In this document: positions 11,801 through 26,800 of the stretch, in pieces
How the letters are laid out: each line of letters opens with the position of its first letter
How positions within the stretch are numbered: the first letter of the stretch is position 1
Assembly: GCF_027744825.2 (NCBI RefSeq)
Contig: NC_071343.1
Location: 11,243,366 to 11,307,365, forward strand
DNA: 64,000 nucleotides
Direction of reading: 5' to 3'
DNA from: Synchiropus splendidus
Taxonomy: Eukaryota > Chordata > Actinopteri > Syngnathiformes > Callionymidae
Program-made: the position numbers and the translations under genes
Notes under the pieces: generated by a model
Database searches by the model: none
Told to the model about the DNA's origin: nothing
Seen by the model: the letters and a program-made list of their open reading frames with translations, nothing else

Positions 11801-14625
11801 CGGTTCCTACAGTGCGAAGTCAGAAAAATGTCCTCCAATTTCTGCGATCATATATTGTGAGAAATCAAATATCAGATCATCAGTGACAACTTTTGACCAT
11901 CTTGAACCACCACTGACTGCCATAACACCTCAACGATAACATCTCCATGGTGCACCTCACATTAAAGAATGTTTTTTCCCATCTTGAGTGGTTTCATAAC
12001 TGCATTATTAAACAGAAACAGGTGCGTATTTGCTACGTGACTGGCCATGTCTCATAAATGTTCCAAAAATACAGCGGTTAAATATAGTTCATGTCATTTT
12101 TATTTTGGATTTGACCACTCTGTTAAAGTGTTTGGTTTCTTCTGGGTTGTGAGAGTGGTGTCCAGATGCCTCCGGCGGTGACTGCAAGCTGAGTCGCAGA
12201 CGCTGCGCGCATTAGTGCTGTAAGTGGAGAGTCGTTAACGATGTTGATGACGAATTAAAATCTGGATGGTCTGCTGGGTGCATGCGCTGCCAAATTTATT
12301 TATTTTATTTTTGTATTTTGGGGACATATAGGTACAGGTATTATAGTAAAAGCTTGATAAATGAAACGCCAGCTGGACAAATGGGAGGCTGTTGACCTCT
12401 TAAAACGTGTGGTTAATAGTCAACAGACAAGCATCAGTAAATCCTTACCAAATACTCGTATATGACCCCTCACCGGGGGCCGGGGGCAGCATGTACACGA
12501 CACATTCTGCTGCTGCATACATTACTGATCCCAAGAAACTGAGCAGCACGTGTCCAACAGTGACAAGTTTCACACTGGAGTCCACTCATGAGCACAGAGC
12601 TGAAAGGTGAGGCGCTGCGAGTCAGGGGGTTAGTGGGGGCCTAATCGACATTCATCCTCCTTTCCAGAGACACTTTGCAGAACGTTTTCATCGGAGCAAT
12701 GCTGAAGCCATCTGTGGGTTCTCTCACGTAAAACAAGACATGAGCTGCAGTCTGACCTTTGACTGTCCTAACTATAATATTATCATAAGATGGGCGATCA
12801 TATTGCTCGCCCCCCCGTTGAGAGATTCAGTGTCCACGAGAAGAGGCGATGAGTGGAAACCTCATGGGCCTTTACATTTATGTTACCATAGATAGGGATC
12901 TTGGTGTGAGTCTCCGCAGGGGTTTCAAACGTTATGAGGTATTTTTAGGTTGTGTTTGACTGATCTTTTAAATCTAACACATGCATTTTTAAACTTTGTG
13001 AACTTGTAAAACAAAACTTGACTTTGAGTAAATTGACAATTTTTAATATTTTAATATTTACCAATGTTTTCCATTTAATTTTGGCTACTATTGTAGAATG
13101 ACACGCACTTTATAGCTTGAGGATTTTATTTTCCTATGTTTTACTGATGCTCAAGTGTTGTCAAGTTACTTGTGAGGCGATACACTGTCCTGTGGAGGAA
13201 GTTAAACCTGGTCTGAGCATCCTATGCCCTTTTTTTTCAGAGTCACTCTAGTCATTAGATTTCACAGGTGAGCCAACCATTTGACTTTTCTTTCCACGAA
13301 GGATACATGACTCACCGAAGAGGGAAGACCATACTCATACTCAGCAATTCTGTGGTGGACAAAAACAATCTAGCCGACTAGCTAGACGTTGCTGTACAGA
13401 TCTTCAATAGAACAAAGGTTGTCATCTTAAATAAATCACTTTGAGTGGTCAAGTATAAACCTACAGCCTTTACCCTAAAGGCAATTCCGAATTGTGTTGA
13501 ATAACTACTTGAAACACTCATGAAGCAGCCACCACCTTGTGCTTCGCCTGCAGGAACACAAGACCACAATTCATTAGGAAGTGGCACCGATACAAGTTAG
13601 CATAGCGTCAATGATTTGCTAAACTTTGCGGTTAATATTACAGCTCGAATCTCATTTAATGCAGCGGGGGATTATCTACAACCGTCTCTCCGTGCTGACG
13701 AGCGAGCAGCTGGCACACACTTGGAGAAAAGTATTATGTAGCGACCTTAATACCTTTCTAATGGCTCTGGAAAGACGCAGAAGAGATGTGTAGCACTTTC
13801 CGGGCGTCACCGGATACGCTCAAGTCTGCTGTTGTTAATTTGAGAAATGCAAACTTATGTGTGTGAAATCAATCTATTTATTCAATAGCAGCCAGCGTAA
13901 GTGTTGTGATTTTAGCGATCAATGCACAGGGATGGTGTGGATAATTATTTCATACTGTTGCAGATGACTCGAAATAGAGGGCAATATTTGTAGAGCAGCA
14001 AACTCACAATCAGGGGACCAAACTCTGAGTCACAATAGTCAATAATAGAAAACGATCAACATTCAAACAAGTTTCGAACGAACCCTTTAAGATCGTGACA
14101 AACCTTTAACATGGACATGTGATCATTAAGTCTCAGAGATGATGTACTGGACAATGAACTTCACTTGTATTCAGTAAGTTTTTCAACCACGCTAAATAGA
14201 CAACAAATTCTAGACAGCGATTGGAAATTTGCATTTGGGCTGAAACTGTGTGGCAATATCATCACAAATTGAGAGGACGACAAAAGAAAACTGGAGGATA
14301 AAACTTTCAATATTTCCCATTTGCTCTCTTTCAAAAATGGACTTAATTTTTTATACTTGCAAACTCCATGTGATGATGACAAACACTTGAAAAGGTCATT
14401 AAACTTTGAATGATACTTTTCACCTTCCATGACCTTGATGATCACCAGTTGACTATGACAAAAGCATTGAATACACAGTGGCAGTTTTATGGCTTTCTGA
14501 AAATGTAGCAGCTAAATTCAATGTGTCCTTTCTCGACATTGTTGGTCTCAAAGTTGACAAATAAAGAATGTGTTCAAAACTGAACACAAATTTGATGCAA
14601 CACAATACATACTACTCCAAAATCA

Positions 14626-14631
14626 TTTAAT
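14626..14631 (-). terminator. pms1: Possible pms1 poly(A) signal
   Basis: ATTAAA on the minus strand, about 200 bases past the pms1 stop codon. It is the nearest plausible signal I see; no canonical AATAAA is closer. Confidence 0.35.
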
Positions 14632-14827
14632 CTAAACTTGCATTTTAAGGATTATGGAGACTGACAATAGCTTTAACCATTTGAGATTGGACAAAGGGGT
14701 TTGTCACTTCACCTCCGCTAATGAGGAAAACCATTAAATGAAATTATACATCAGCACTATAGTCCCATGGTACACCAAAACACAGCAGAGTTCAAAACAC
14801 ATGCCCTGAGTTATCTGCGTGTTTGTG

Positions 14828-17800
14828 TTACACCTGCAAAGGTTTCGCCAGTGCCAGGATTTCAGACTCCGTGTCGGGAACGTCACACAGGTGCTGTAGA
14901 AAAGTTCGTCCGTGGAAACATGTCCGGTTATTCTCACCGAGCTGCCGCTCCATTCGATGCAGGATATCTTTCACATCTTCCCTGGACAGGTTTGTGGGCA
15001 ACTGCCTGGCAAGTCGCACTGCTTCACCCTGGACACCACAAAAGAAAAAAGTAAAAAAAACTCAATTATGACCTAAATGAGGGTGAGATATTAATGCTAT
15101 CACCTTTACATATTTATTTATCTGTTTTATTCCTGCATAAAAGACAAATGATTTTTTAAGCTATGGAGATCTTGAAAAGCCATTGATAATTCTGAGCCTA
15201 TCCATATGCAAAATCCAGCAAAACAAAAAAACAGTCAAAAGGAAGACGGAAAAAGAGAGAGGTGTTTCATAGACGCTTTGTTTCCAAAGGTTAAAGCTTG
15301 TTGGACACTAAGGAAGACGATGGGAGTCATCATTGAATACCATTCATGTAGAAATATGATCACATGAAGAAAACAAGAACCTCAACTCTGACATGGGAAC
15401 AACATGTTGTCCTTCATTTAAGAGTTAAAAGACAGAGAAAGTGAATAATGTTTTGACTGAAACATTCTGAAACAAAAGAAGCGTTCATTTTAGTCTCATA
15501 CTTGCAGGTAGTTTGTCACTTTTAGTGGCCGACACTCTTTCACGCTCTGCGCCTTCCTGCGTACAACTGCGGTCAGGATCTCCCTGAGGTCCTCCACTCC
15601 AAGAAAAGGCACACAGTCCGCCATCGCCGTAACTTCCAGATTTCTGGGAGCCGACGCAGGGCCTGGCCAAAACAAACAGAAAACAAGGATTAATATACTC
15701 CAGACATCGACTACTATCTCCAGGAAAGAATAACAGATAAATACAGCTGTGTCAGTGACCAAGTCAAACAAGCCGGGGGCCAAATGGAGTGTGAAATGAC
15801 TAATAGAAGCCCCAGATGACTGACAGGAAGTTTTTCTTGGAGGCTGCAGGAGAGATGTGTTTTAATTTTGGGGGAAATACTACAAATCATGAATAATTTA
15901 TATTTCTGATGCACAAATTTGAATGCTGAATGAATTTAAGACAGATATTTTCACCTAACAGGACAGAAATTAACAAATCAATTCAGACCAAATCATATTC
16001 TTCTTCTAAATAAATACAAAAAATATCAAAATCCATAATTGACATCACATGTATTAAAAGCTGGGCTGCATATCCACAACCCTAATGCTATTTCAGACTG
16101 ATTTACATGTTGTTTTCTATATTTATTATGAAAATAAATGTAATTTAAATGGATCCACAAAACAAAACTGTTGATGGGATTCCCCATTGCATTTAACAAT
16201 GAAATGAGTCTCAACACTTATAAATATTCATCTATTAGTCCATGAATCTAAGCCATCTAAATGTAACCTTTCATTATCACATCTCACCATTAAACCAGAG
16301 CAACCACAAGCCACATCAGGGGTAAAATACAAGTGCACTTCTTGAGTGATCCAATCAACCTAAGGCTGGATTGACGGGGGACCCGGTGGTTATTACCCGG
16401 AAAGAGTCCAGTACCAAGAACAGGGAAGGTGTTTGGTCAGGCAAAATATATAAGTCCACTAATGCATACCGAGTAGCCTTATTTACTTACTAAAGTAAAT
16501 AAAATTATTTACTTAACTACTCAGAAATTATGATATGATGATTTTTTCCCAGACTTCACCATATGTTCAGGTGGCACGGCATCTTGCCAACACTGTAGAT
16601 AACTCATATTGGCAAGACAAACAAGGCCCTTTATTCCAGAAAGCCTTGCTTTAGAAATGAAGCAGAAAAACAAACAAAAACACACATTTGTGTCATAATG
16701 AACAGAATAAATCCCCAGTGTTTTTAAGTGTGCCTTACTCAAGAGACTCAAGCGCACGCCTTCCTTTCTGTCAACATCGATGGTGAGACAGGCAGCGCAA
16801 AATGAAAATTCCTCAAATTTCTCAGAGGGCAACCATTCTTATCGCATGCCCACTTGGGTATGATCCCACTGTGAGACCAAAATCATGGGCAGAGGGCCAA
16901 TGTCAACTGAGGTGAACAACTACTTCTACTAACAACACCACATCTACACTAAAGTTAAGCTAAATTGGCTTGTGTGTCCAGCCTTTCTTCTGACATTTTT
17001 CAAATAAATATTATTATCTCTGCCAGAAGAGTAGCTTTAAAAAGAAAATAAAGATCACCATTTTAAAAAAATGAGTTTGCTAATGTAAAATGTTTAACTT
17101 TCACTTCAACAAAGCTCCATCATTTTGCACGGTGGGCATATTTTACGCAAGACTAATCCCAACCCCGAATCTGTCTGCAGTAATTGCCTGTAATCCGTTT
17201 TCCTCGGAGAGTGCTGAACTGTGACATTCATGGTGGCAAACAGCTCGAAAATTTGTCAAAATACAACTGAATGATCTGCGCGACCTTTAAACAGCGTGAC
17301 TCAAAACCAGATGAAAGACTTGTTTTCGGAGTGATTACGTTCTGTTGTATAATTGCTGCTGCCGGTCATTACAGACTGTTTTGATTTTCCTTGATATTCC
17401 AGGAATTTATCAGCACAGCAAAGTGACATGAGGCAGACTTGGAACTACGAAAAGCTGCCAGCAATTGTGGAGACTTTCAAAATGTCGCTCTACAATAGTC
17501 ATGATTCCAGTTGGAATCTGGAGGTATAATACATATCATGTAACACAGGAGCAATGATACAATATAGATCAAAATGCTATCAGAAGGAGAGCTTCTGAAA
17601 AAAAGAAATCACATTATATAGAAACCTTGCAATATGTGCATGAAACCTGGCTTACTGTTATGAACTCAGTCCTCTTACACCTTCAAATCGCAAGTCGCAA
17701 CCGTCTATAACAAGGAACTAAAGAGGGAAGTCAAATTGCAGATGCTTTAGAACAACTCCCACACATAAACGTATCCATATATTTGTTTATTAAATATCGA

Positions 17801-20800
17801 TATGGCTCAAATATATTTTAAATATATTTGTCTGTGGGCTGGACGATAACCGGAATTTAAATCATGATCACAATTATTACACTATTATATTGGCCTTCAG
17901 CGATTTTTACGTTTTCCATGGCTTCAGACAGCAACCAAATGCTCACATTTTGTGGCAAAATTAGGAGAGTGCGAGTTTCAAACTTACTCTGGCACAGCAG
18001 AGGTGTTTGACTCTAAAGTCTACAGATGTTTCACAATGAATTTAACAAAACTGTGGTGTCTAACAGAGACCTGTCACTCATTCACGACCCCAGTCTGAAT
18101 ATGATGTGAGGCGGATGAGACAGAGACAGTTCATTTTAGTCCTCGCTATACCTTTGTTGCTATGTTATCAGCCATTCTTACAAGCAAATTTGCAAGCTAA
18201 ATCGTGATGTGAGCACAAAATGTCGAGCGAAATGGGAGAGGGAGATTACAACAATATTATTTCCATACTTTGTAATTGTTTTGGATTTGCACTCTGTAAT
18301 TGCATACACTAGTCTTATTAAAGTTTCATTTCACACCAACACATTTTCCCTGTTATTAGTAATGAAATCACTTATACTTTCCACAAAATTACCAGTCGTG
18401 GTTAATAATCACAATGACAACATTGCTCACAATAATAATAATATAACCTATACTTCACACACCCTTAAGTACCTCGACAAAGGTTGGATTTCATAGGAGA
18501 TAATTGAAAACATCCATGGATTACTAAAAGATAAGTATTGGTCATAGGAATATTATACACACACTGAGGTACTGCTTTAATTGTCATGTTTGAATCTTGC
18601 AGCATAGAAATTCTTATTAGATTAAATTTCATACCAGGAGAGATGGTGACTTGAAATCCATTAGCCACAAGTCTGGGGTCAGAGATGGTGGACGCTCTGC
18701 TCAACTCAAGGGTTTGCTGCTCCATGTTACACAAAGCCATGAAATTCTCAGCTCCAAGATTTCTATAAAAGAGAGATGTAACAAAAATAAAATTCTCATC
18801 TCAAGCAAGCAACTGAGTAACAGAGAGCATGCTGCTTTTTTTTAATGGTTTTGTATGTATATCTATATATATATAGATATATATATATGTATGTATGAAT
18901 CATGGCAAGACAGCTCCTCATTTAAGCTACCTTGCCAAAGTAAGTGTTAAAAAAGACCTGAAGCAAGCTAGTATCAATAAAAGACAACGTACTTAAGCAA
19001 TGTTTTTCATTTAGCTTTCGTCAAAATAATCTGTTCTTTATTAAGTAAAACTGCAATGACATGCATCTCAACAAAGGAAAAAGACGAGCCAGCTTTCTTC
19101 AAGAGTGGAATGAGGGATACGTTACCCATCTGTGAGCTCTATGGGGTTCTGCAGACTCACGGCTGGAAGTACATTATTCTCGAGAAGTCTCTTAAACAGC
19201 AAGGTTTCCTCCACCCGAAATGGATTTAACAACATGAGCTTTTGACCGTATAAAATGACCCAGGAGCTCTGAGAGGCCAGGCGATTTACAAGCAGGGGGC
19301 CCTGTGGTGGTGCTTGGCTCTGAGAGGAGAGACGTTGTAGCCGCAGTCGAAGGCCGGCCACGCTGCAGGAAAGGGGCTGCGTGCGTTTTTGGGTAGCGTT
19401 CTTCATCTTCTTCTGTGGTTGAGCGGAGAAGAGCTCGTCCAGAAGCTGCTGGTTGGACAGAGGGGCCTTCCGTTTGATGCTTTTAGGGGTTCCAGGAACC
19501 TTCTCCTTATGTCCTTCAGCCATCTTGGACACATGCTCATGATGCTTCAGCTGCTTTTGAGCCTTTTCCTCGAACCTGTAGAATGATCAGAGTCCCAATC
19601 AGACAGGAAAATAAAAGGCTAATTTGTTTGTTTTACCAAAAGAGGGGTTTGGCAAAGGTCAACCAGGTCAACTTGATTTGGAGTGTTTAATAACTAATTT
19701 GAGGGGAGTTTCCATTTCATGTCCCTTGATGGATTGAATTGAACACTGAGTTTTAGCCAAATATCCAATTGTTGAAAGATTTTTTTAGTGGAGTGGAACA
19801 ACCAGGACTGTTGGAAAAGCACTGTGTTACACTAGACCGACAGGGAACTTAGCCTGAAACTGATTTACGATCGTGATTAATACTAAAGATCTAGACCCAA
19901 TGAGGTTGAACTAAATTCTGTACAGTAGTCATGGAATTTAACTGTCCCCGTATTTTAAACCAAACAGTCTTCAGAGTTCTGGTTACCACAGTCTTCAACT
20001 GTGGTAACCAGAACTGTTAAGCTGCCATCTGTTCATGTAGAAGATCATGCTCTGCATTCTTAGATGAGAATTTAGATAGCACCTTCTTCCCAACGGAGAG
20101 GTCACGAATGTGATATTGAGCCTTGACATATGTACAGTGCCTTACTCAGCAAAATCTGCCGCCTCATGTTTCCATACATCTTCATGTGCTGAGTGTCCAC
20201 AGCTCAGGATCTCACCCCATTATTCAAACAACCTGTTAGTTGAACGTGTTCAATTCCTAGAAGTGGGACGCCACTTAAAGAAGGAGGCGAGCAAGCCTCA
20301 GAGCTTGCCACGTCCTATTTCATTCAGGAGACAGGCAGGGCAGGATAGTGAACAGATGTCTTTCCACAAACTGTTACGTAACTTATATAAGGGACAAAGT
20401 AGTGCTGAATCACATTTTTCCAAACTTTGGATGATGAATGGCTGACAGCCGAGTTTGAACATTAGTGGGTCACTGTGCACTTGGTTAGATTCAGTGATGC
20501 TCTAGGTCAGAGGTGTCAAACTCAATCACACAAGGGGCCACGAGTTCAGACACAGTCCATGTTGCAGGCTGACCTTGGAGGGAATTTATTTTCAGGGACC
20601 AGTGGCCATTTCTAGGTCTTTCCAAGAATTTTCCAAAGACAGATATATTAATTTAGAATTCCAACACTTGGAATATTTCCCCCAGGTTATAACAGATGTT
20701 TCAGTCAAGATCTATTCTAATGAATAAAGCCATCCAAGAGGGAGTGCAGAGAAAATCATCATTACACAGACAGGCATAAATTCAAGCTTTCTAGATTTGC

Positions 20801-23800
20801 ATTCATTTCATGAACTGCTTTGTCCGAACACCATGACTGACTGACCCACCTTCATCAGTAAATCTGCAGACTCCACGGGGATCAAAAGTCAAACACGAAC
20901 ACTCATTACCTTCATCATGTGTTTGGTGCCAAATCTACTCTTGATGGGCCAACTATGTGTCATGCTGAATGCCACTTATGAGGTAAGTGTGTGCAAGATT
21001 TTAGAGGGACAAAAACACTTGTGAGAAGCTGGAAATTAAACATATTATGAAGGCAAAAACTCATATGATCATGATAATTAGAACACATTAAAAAAATTAT
21101 ATTATATCATGCAATCTCTATTGAAACTACGTATATTGGAATAATAATTCCATGATTTTATGCTGAATGAGCTGACATGTTTTCATTCTTCTGACAATGC
21201 TGTTTCTAGTGCTACTCGTGTTGGTTTGTATGTTTGTCTGTGAGCAACATCAACACTCAAAAGGCTAGTGAATTCTGAAGTCTGAAGTGAATTAAGTATT
21301 TTCTGAAGTCTGAATTTGAAAATGCCTTCCAAAGCAAACTGATTGAGTAACAGTGACTCACTTCTTACGCTCTTCCTCCCTCAGGTTTTCCCACCTCTCT
21401 TGGATGGTCGAGTTGATGTCCTCACGGCTTGCTGTGGGGTTTTCACTCAGAACCTTTGCTCTGGCCTCTTTTTCGAAAAGGGCCGCCGGAGATAGTGGTG
21501 CTCTAACAACACGGCTACTGATCAAGTCGTAGGCAGTCAGGGCCGCTCTCTTCTCCGTTATGACGTTTTTCACAGCAGACCCACGTGGGCCGTTCTCCTC
21601 AGAAATTGATGGTTTAAAGATCTGAACAGGTTGCAGTGGCTTTCCTGACACAGGGTCACTTAAACTAGTGCCCTTACTCCAGGCCTCAGCTGAAAACTGT
21701 TCTTCCTTCCGATCACCGACTAACCGACTGCTGTCTTCCTGTTCTTTGGTAGTTGGGTTTTGAGCATCATCACAGAGTGACAAAGTACTCTCAAGTCCAA
21801 CTAGGTTTCGGTTGACAATCCAGTCCTCAGCCACAGATGAAGAAGAGCTGCCGTTTGAGGTTTGACGGTCCAGTGAAACATTGTTCTTTGCTGCAGACAG
21901 CTCATCATTCGGTGAGTCTTCCTCTCTATTAAGTGCACTTATTTGAGGACTGGCTTCTTCCCTGGTCTCACTGAAGGCCTGTGAAGTTCCAGTTGGCAGG
22001 GGAGATGCATCATCAGGTTGATTCCCAATTTGAGGGATACTGTCCGGCCGAAAACCATATAACGATACCAGCAGCGCCTCTACTGCAGTCAGCACTGATT
22101 CCTATGGGCAACACAGATTAAAAAAAAGTTGGCTCAAAACCCCACCAATCAGTAATTATGAGTCGAGAATCCACCTTGTTGAGGAGGAGGACTTGTGTCT
22201 TGTCCGGTGTCAGGTTGACATCCACCGATGAGGCGGACACTGATATCTTAAGCATTGAGATTGGGTATCGATTCTTCGCTGCTTCATCTGGATATTGAGC
22301 AGAATAGTGTTGACGAAGTAGCTGAAAAAGTAATGAAGTTCAGCTTGTGATTAGAGCATTGGTTTGAAACAATATGCATCACAATATTGTGATCTTCTTC
22401 TTCTTCTTCTTTCAGCGTCTCCCTTCAGGGGGCGTCACAGCCTGTCCTCTGCTTCCTCTTCTCTCAAACCTCATGTCCTCCTTCACCACCTCCATAAATC
22501 TCCTCTTTTGCCTCTCCACCTTCTGCCTGGCAGTTCCAACCTCAACATCTTCCAACCAATGTACTGGCTTTCTCTCCTCTGTCCATGTCCAAACCATCTC
22601 CATCTAGCCTCTCTGACTTTGTCCCCTAAACAACTGACATGTGCTGTCCCTCTGATCTACTGCTCCCTGATCCTATCCATCCTGCTCACTCCCAGAGAGA
22701 AGCTCAGTATCTTCATCTCTGGTACCTCCAGCTCTGCCTCCTGTCTTTTCCTCAGTGCCACTGTTTCCAAACCATACAACATTGCTGGCCTCACCACCGT
22801 ATAATATTGTGATACATTGCAATATTATTCACAGTTAACTTTAAGAAAGACACTGCAATTCAAAACTATTTAGTAAACACAAATTGAATGCATGAGGAAT
22901 TGATTACTGACAACACAGATTCGAGTATATTGTAAACAAAAAATTATGATATGTGATGCAATATGGTCAAAGACAAAAGATCAGATGACATTTTTGAATG
23001 GAATGTCATTGAATATGCAACTACTAGTGATTCAGATACAAGCTTTACATAGCTGAAACCCTATTCTTTCTCCAGCTGTACAACTCCAGATTATACATAG
23101 CAACAATATCACTGGCCATGAGTCAACTCTGTTGTCGCAGGTACCATACAACTCAAGCCAATGGCACCAGTCCCCTAACTTCAGACACAAAACACTGTCT
23201 CACTGCCTCCTAGGCTCAGCAATTTGTTCCAACATATTCCTTAAATCCAGTTGTTCAAGTGTTGAGACCAGCAAACTGGAATCACTGCCTTGTATCATTT
23301 CAATTGGGGTTTGGCAAGACAAGAATTTAAAACAGTATTTAGCCTGGATCGGTGTCTTGCATATGGTTTGATAGAAGTAAGATACTATAAACACTTTTCA
23401 TACTACTCTACTTTATGTATCCTGTATGAACACAATACCTTCATGACCTCTTTATGGTGGACCGGACGACTGTTGACAAAAATGAATGTTTTGTCAGGGA
23501 GGGACGAGCTTGTCGATGAGTAATCTGCTCCAGGTCGGGGAAACAATCCATCAAGAATTATCTAGGAAACAGATGAAAATACAAAGTGTGGTGAAAAGAA
23601 GCTCCACAAGACAAAAAATGTAACCAAAAACAGGCATCGATTAATCCTACATCTTGATCTTTATAGTGACATCAATGCCTCAATCTACAAGCCAAATGTC
23701 TGTTCCCAACTTGAACATAGATAATGCTCTTCTGTCCCTCCATGGAACAGTGTTCCTTTTCCAGCTCCAGGTGTAGATCAAAATGATCTCGTCGCAGATC

Positions 23801-26800
23801 TACAACACTGATAGATTTTTCTATTATCATCGACATTATAGTCTCTCTTCACGGCGTCTTGACGAATGAGCTATGACGTATCAGACTGAGAAGGCCACCA
23901 GGTGTCAGTATTACCGTCAGGGAATAATCGCATTTAATCATATTATAATTCAAGTTCTCGTATGTAAGCGCGGTTTTGTTCACTCTCTTCAGAATAAAAA
24001 AAAAAAACAACAAAAAACAACACATGCAACATAATTATTATTTTATTCAAAATAGTCCTTTTCTCATATACCGGCAAAGTAATCGATTTGAGGAAAGAAA
24101 CATTTATTTTGGTTTTCAGACAAGCCCAAACTCGACACAACACTTCAAGACTTAAAAGCTTGAAATCGATGCAAAACACTTTTTATAACTCCATCATTGT
24201 TTCATTCACATTAAAATATACTTGATCAACACTGCTTCAGCCTACCTCCAGTGAATGTACAATATGGCATACTGTCCGACCTTTCACCTAAATTTCTCCT
24301 GCAGTGATTCTCATGAGCCAAACTGTTGACTCAGCATAAAAAGATTAATATTCATAATATTTCGGAGCTTGTAAGAGATTATGGGGAGGTATTAAAGTTC
24401 AATTCACTGCAGGTTATGCATGTTTTTTTGTGTCTCACATGGCCTCGGTCTTGTTACGAGCAGAACTGGTGTTTAGGCTAAGGGCACATATGCTTCTCTC
24501 TATTTTCTGCACATTAGGGTCGCTTTATGAGAGTGTGAACGGCAGCTCTCGGCCGGAGCCACGCCGCTATGCTTAGTCATGCTGCAGAATAGGCAGCGTC
24601 AATTTTCTTTTCAGCACAGGAACAGCTCTTTCATGCTCTGGTGATTAAGGTGCAGGTACAAATTGTTCCCCTGCATTCATGGTGCAACACTAAGTTAAAT
24701 GAAGCCAGCTGCAACGTTTTTAAGAGTAATATGTTAAGATGTAGAGTTGATCAACCAGTGTTAGCTGGAAACACGAAATCGAAATAAGCATCACGTCAGA
24801 TATTTATTTTATGAGATAAAAAAATAAGCTTTAAATATTAGTTATCAAACTTTTAATTAAACATTGTAATGATCAAATTCCTGAGAATTATTCACATGAA
24901 TCACATGTCGAAAAATACACAATAGCAGTTTCTCTCTGATCCAGAGACACGTTTCCCTGACTTTCAAGGAGCCACTGACTTGAAGCCATGGGGAAAAGGT
25001 TGTTCTCGTAACTGGGCGCAAGAGCAAAATAACAACAACAAACGGGAACAAATGAAAGAGAAAAGGGGTGAAAAGGGCTGCTCCATATCTGTCAGGCCAA
25101 ATGAGCGCACAAGTCCAAGTGACACAACGCTGAGTCTGACCAAGCAAGAAAGTTACTTCGAAACGGTAATTCAATTACAGACAGGGCAGCAAAGCCATGC
25201 TCACGGTGAGCAATCACTCTTCATCAGCAAAGAACTCAGAAGAAAAGGGCAAGTGGATATTTGTCAGCTCACCAGCTGTCCACATCTGCTGGCTGCAGAC
25301 CAGGTGACCGGAATGAGGTTATTAGCTCACGGCTTGGTATGGGGCACATTATTACCATTGCACAATCACAGGAACATGCTTATGCAGCCATATAATCATC
25401 AACATAGACAGCAAGAATTGAAGACAAGCATTTTATAGATGACACATGCATTCTTTAATTTAAAAAAATGGCCTTCGAATGAATTATGATTTTGTGTTTG
25501 GTTTAGAATTTGTCATTGGTGAAGAATAAATGGAATTCCATTTTCCTACGTCTGAGGATAACCTGAAATCAACTGCATATTTCCTTTATGCAGAAATATG
25601 TGCTCAACTATATTGGTACTGTACAATCATAATAATATTAATACAGCTGTGATGCTGAAATGACATACTGCAAAATCACTATCAACTCCCGCTCCTCCAT
25701 CATTTTCTGTTTGTTTACATTTTTTACTTCGCTTCTGGGTTCTACTTCATCTTTCATTTGTTTTTCTGCATCGCTCAGTCCTCAAGTGTAACACTTTTTT
25801 AATTAATCACCAACTTAACCTTAGGTAGAGGAAAATGTGTCCCAACATTTAAAGACTAACCTCTGGCTCCTCTTGGTGATGGTGGACCGGGAGCAGGTTG
25901 GCAACAGTGCTGGAGCCCAGCATGGAGACCAGTGCGCTTCTGTGATCAGGCACTTTTGCCTTCTGCCAAACTACCACCTGAACAATATGGGAGACATTCA
26001 TTCGTTTAGCATGAGGTAGAAAAACACCATTTATCAGTTAGCACTTAGAAGTATAACTGACTTTACATCTCACGTTTTAAATGAAAAAGAAGAGCAGTCG
26101 CAATTTATATTGACCAGTTTATTAAGTGATAATTGCTTTTTTAGTAATTACTTTTTAGAGGATCCATATCTATTGAGGTTACCTTTGTTGTTGTAAGGCA
26201 AGGCAAAAAGCACAAAACGTTATTCAGTTTTCATGATTTTCTTTTGCATAAATTAAAAAGTATTAGAGGAATTTTAATCTCCGTTTAAAAAACTGTGATT
26301 TGAATCGCCTCTGTGGATCTTATTTTAACTTTTCTCAAAGTGAAAAAGGAAAGAATTACATTTTTGTCCTAAGACCACAGAGTTCCTTTTCTCTCCATGC
26401 AGAAGATTCCTCGTTTATTATAATATGTATGGTAATTGTAATAACTATAGAATACATCAGGAAGTTAAACACAGTTTAAATGTACTTGTTGATGGTTTCT
26501 TTGTGCATTTGTGTAGTTGTAGATGCTCAGTTTCTCCTTCTGATATTTTTGGCAGGTGAACTTCTATGAGATAGTGAGTTCCACTTTTTTTGTATTGTGA
26601 CACTCGGTTTTCTCACTGTAGTTTGAGTGAAGTGTCCCTTCTTCTTCTACGTTTCTTTTCATTGGATGTCACATTGGATCAGATTAGATTAGATGGATAG
26701 TGTGTTTCCTGTGGTGAATTATTTCTGACTAGGTATGTGTTATTAGAATAGATTAGATTATTCTCATTCTTTAGTCTGTATGATTGACAGTTCATTTCAG

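Larger units (their letters stand above)
4853..14625. other. Convergent intergenic stretch between mstn and pms1, no gene recognised
   Basis: Nearly 10 kb between the two 3' ends. No frame shows a known domain or a chain of spliceable exons. It holds a tRNA-derived SINE (7678-7975), a MITE (8154-8388), two CTCF-like motifs (6628-6640, 8850-8862), and CpG-richer patches near 6600-6740, 12130-12300 and 12460-12620 that stand out from the AT-rich background. Distal enhancers are possible but not shown. Confidence 0.55.

Noticed and set aside
22364..22804. Plus-strand open frames of about 150 codons rich in Ser/Leu/Pro
   Set aside because: They are the antisense of the RTE LINE coding tail.
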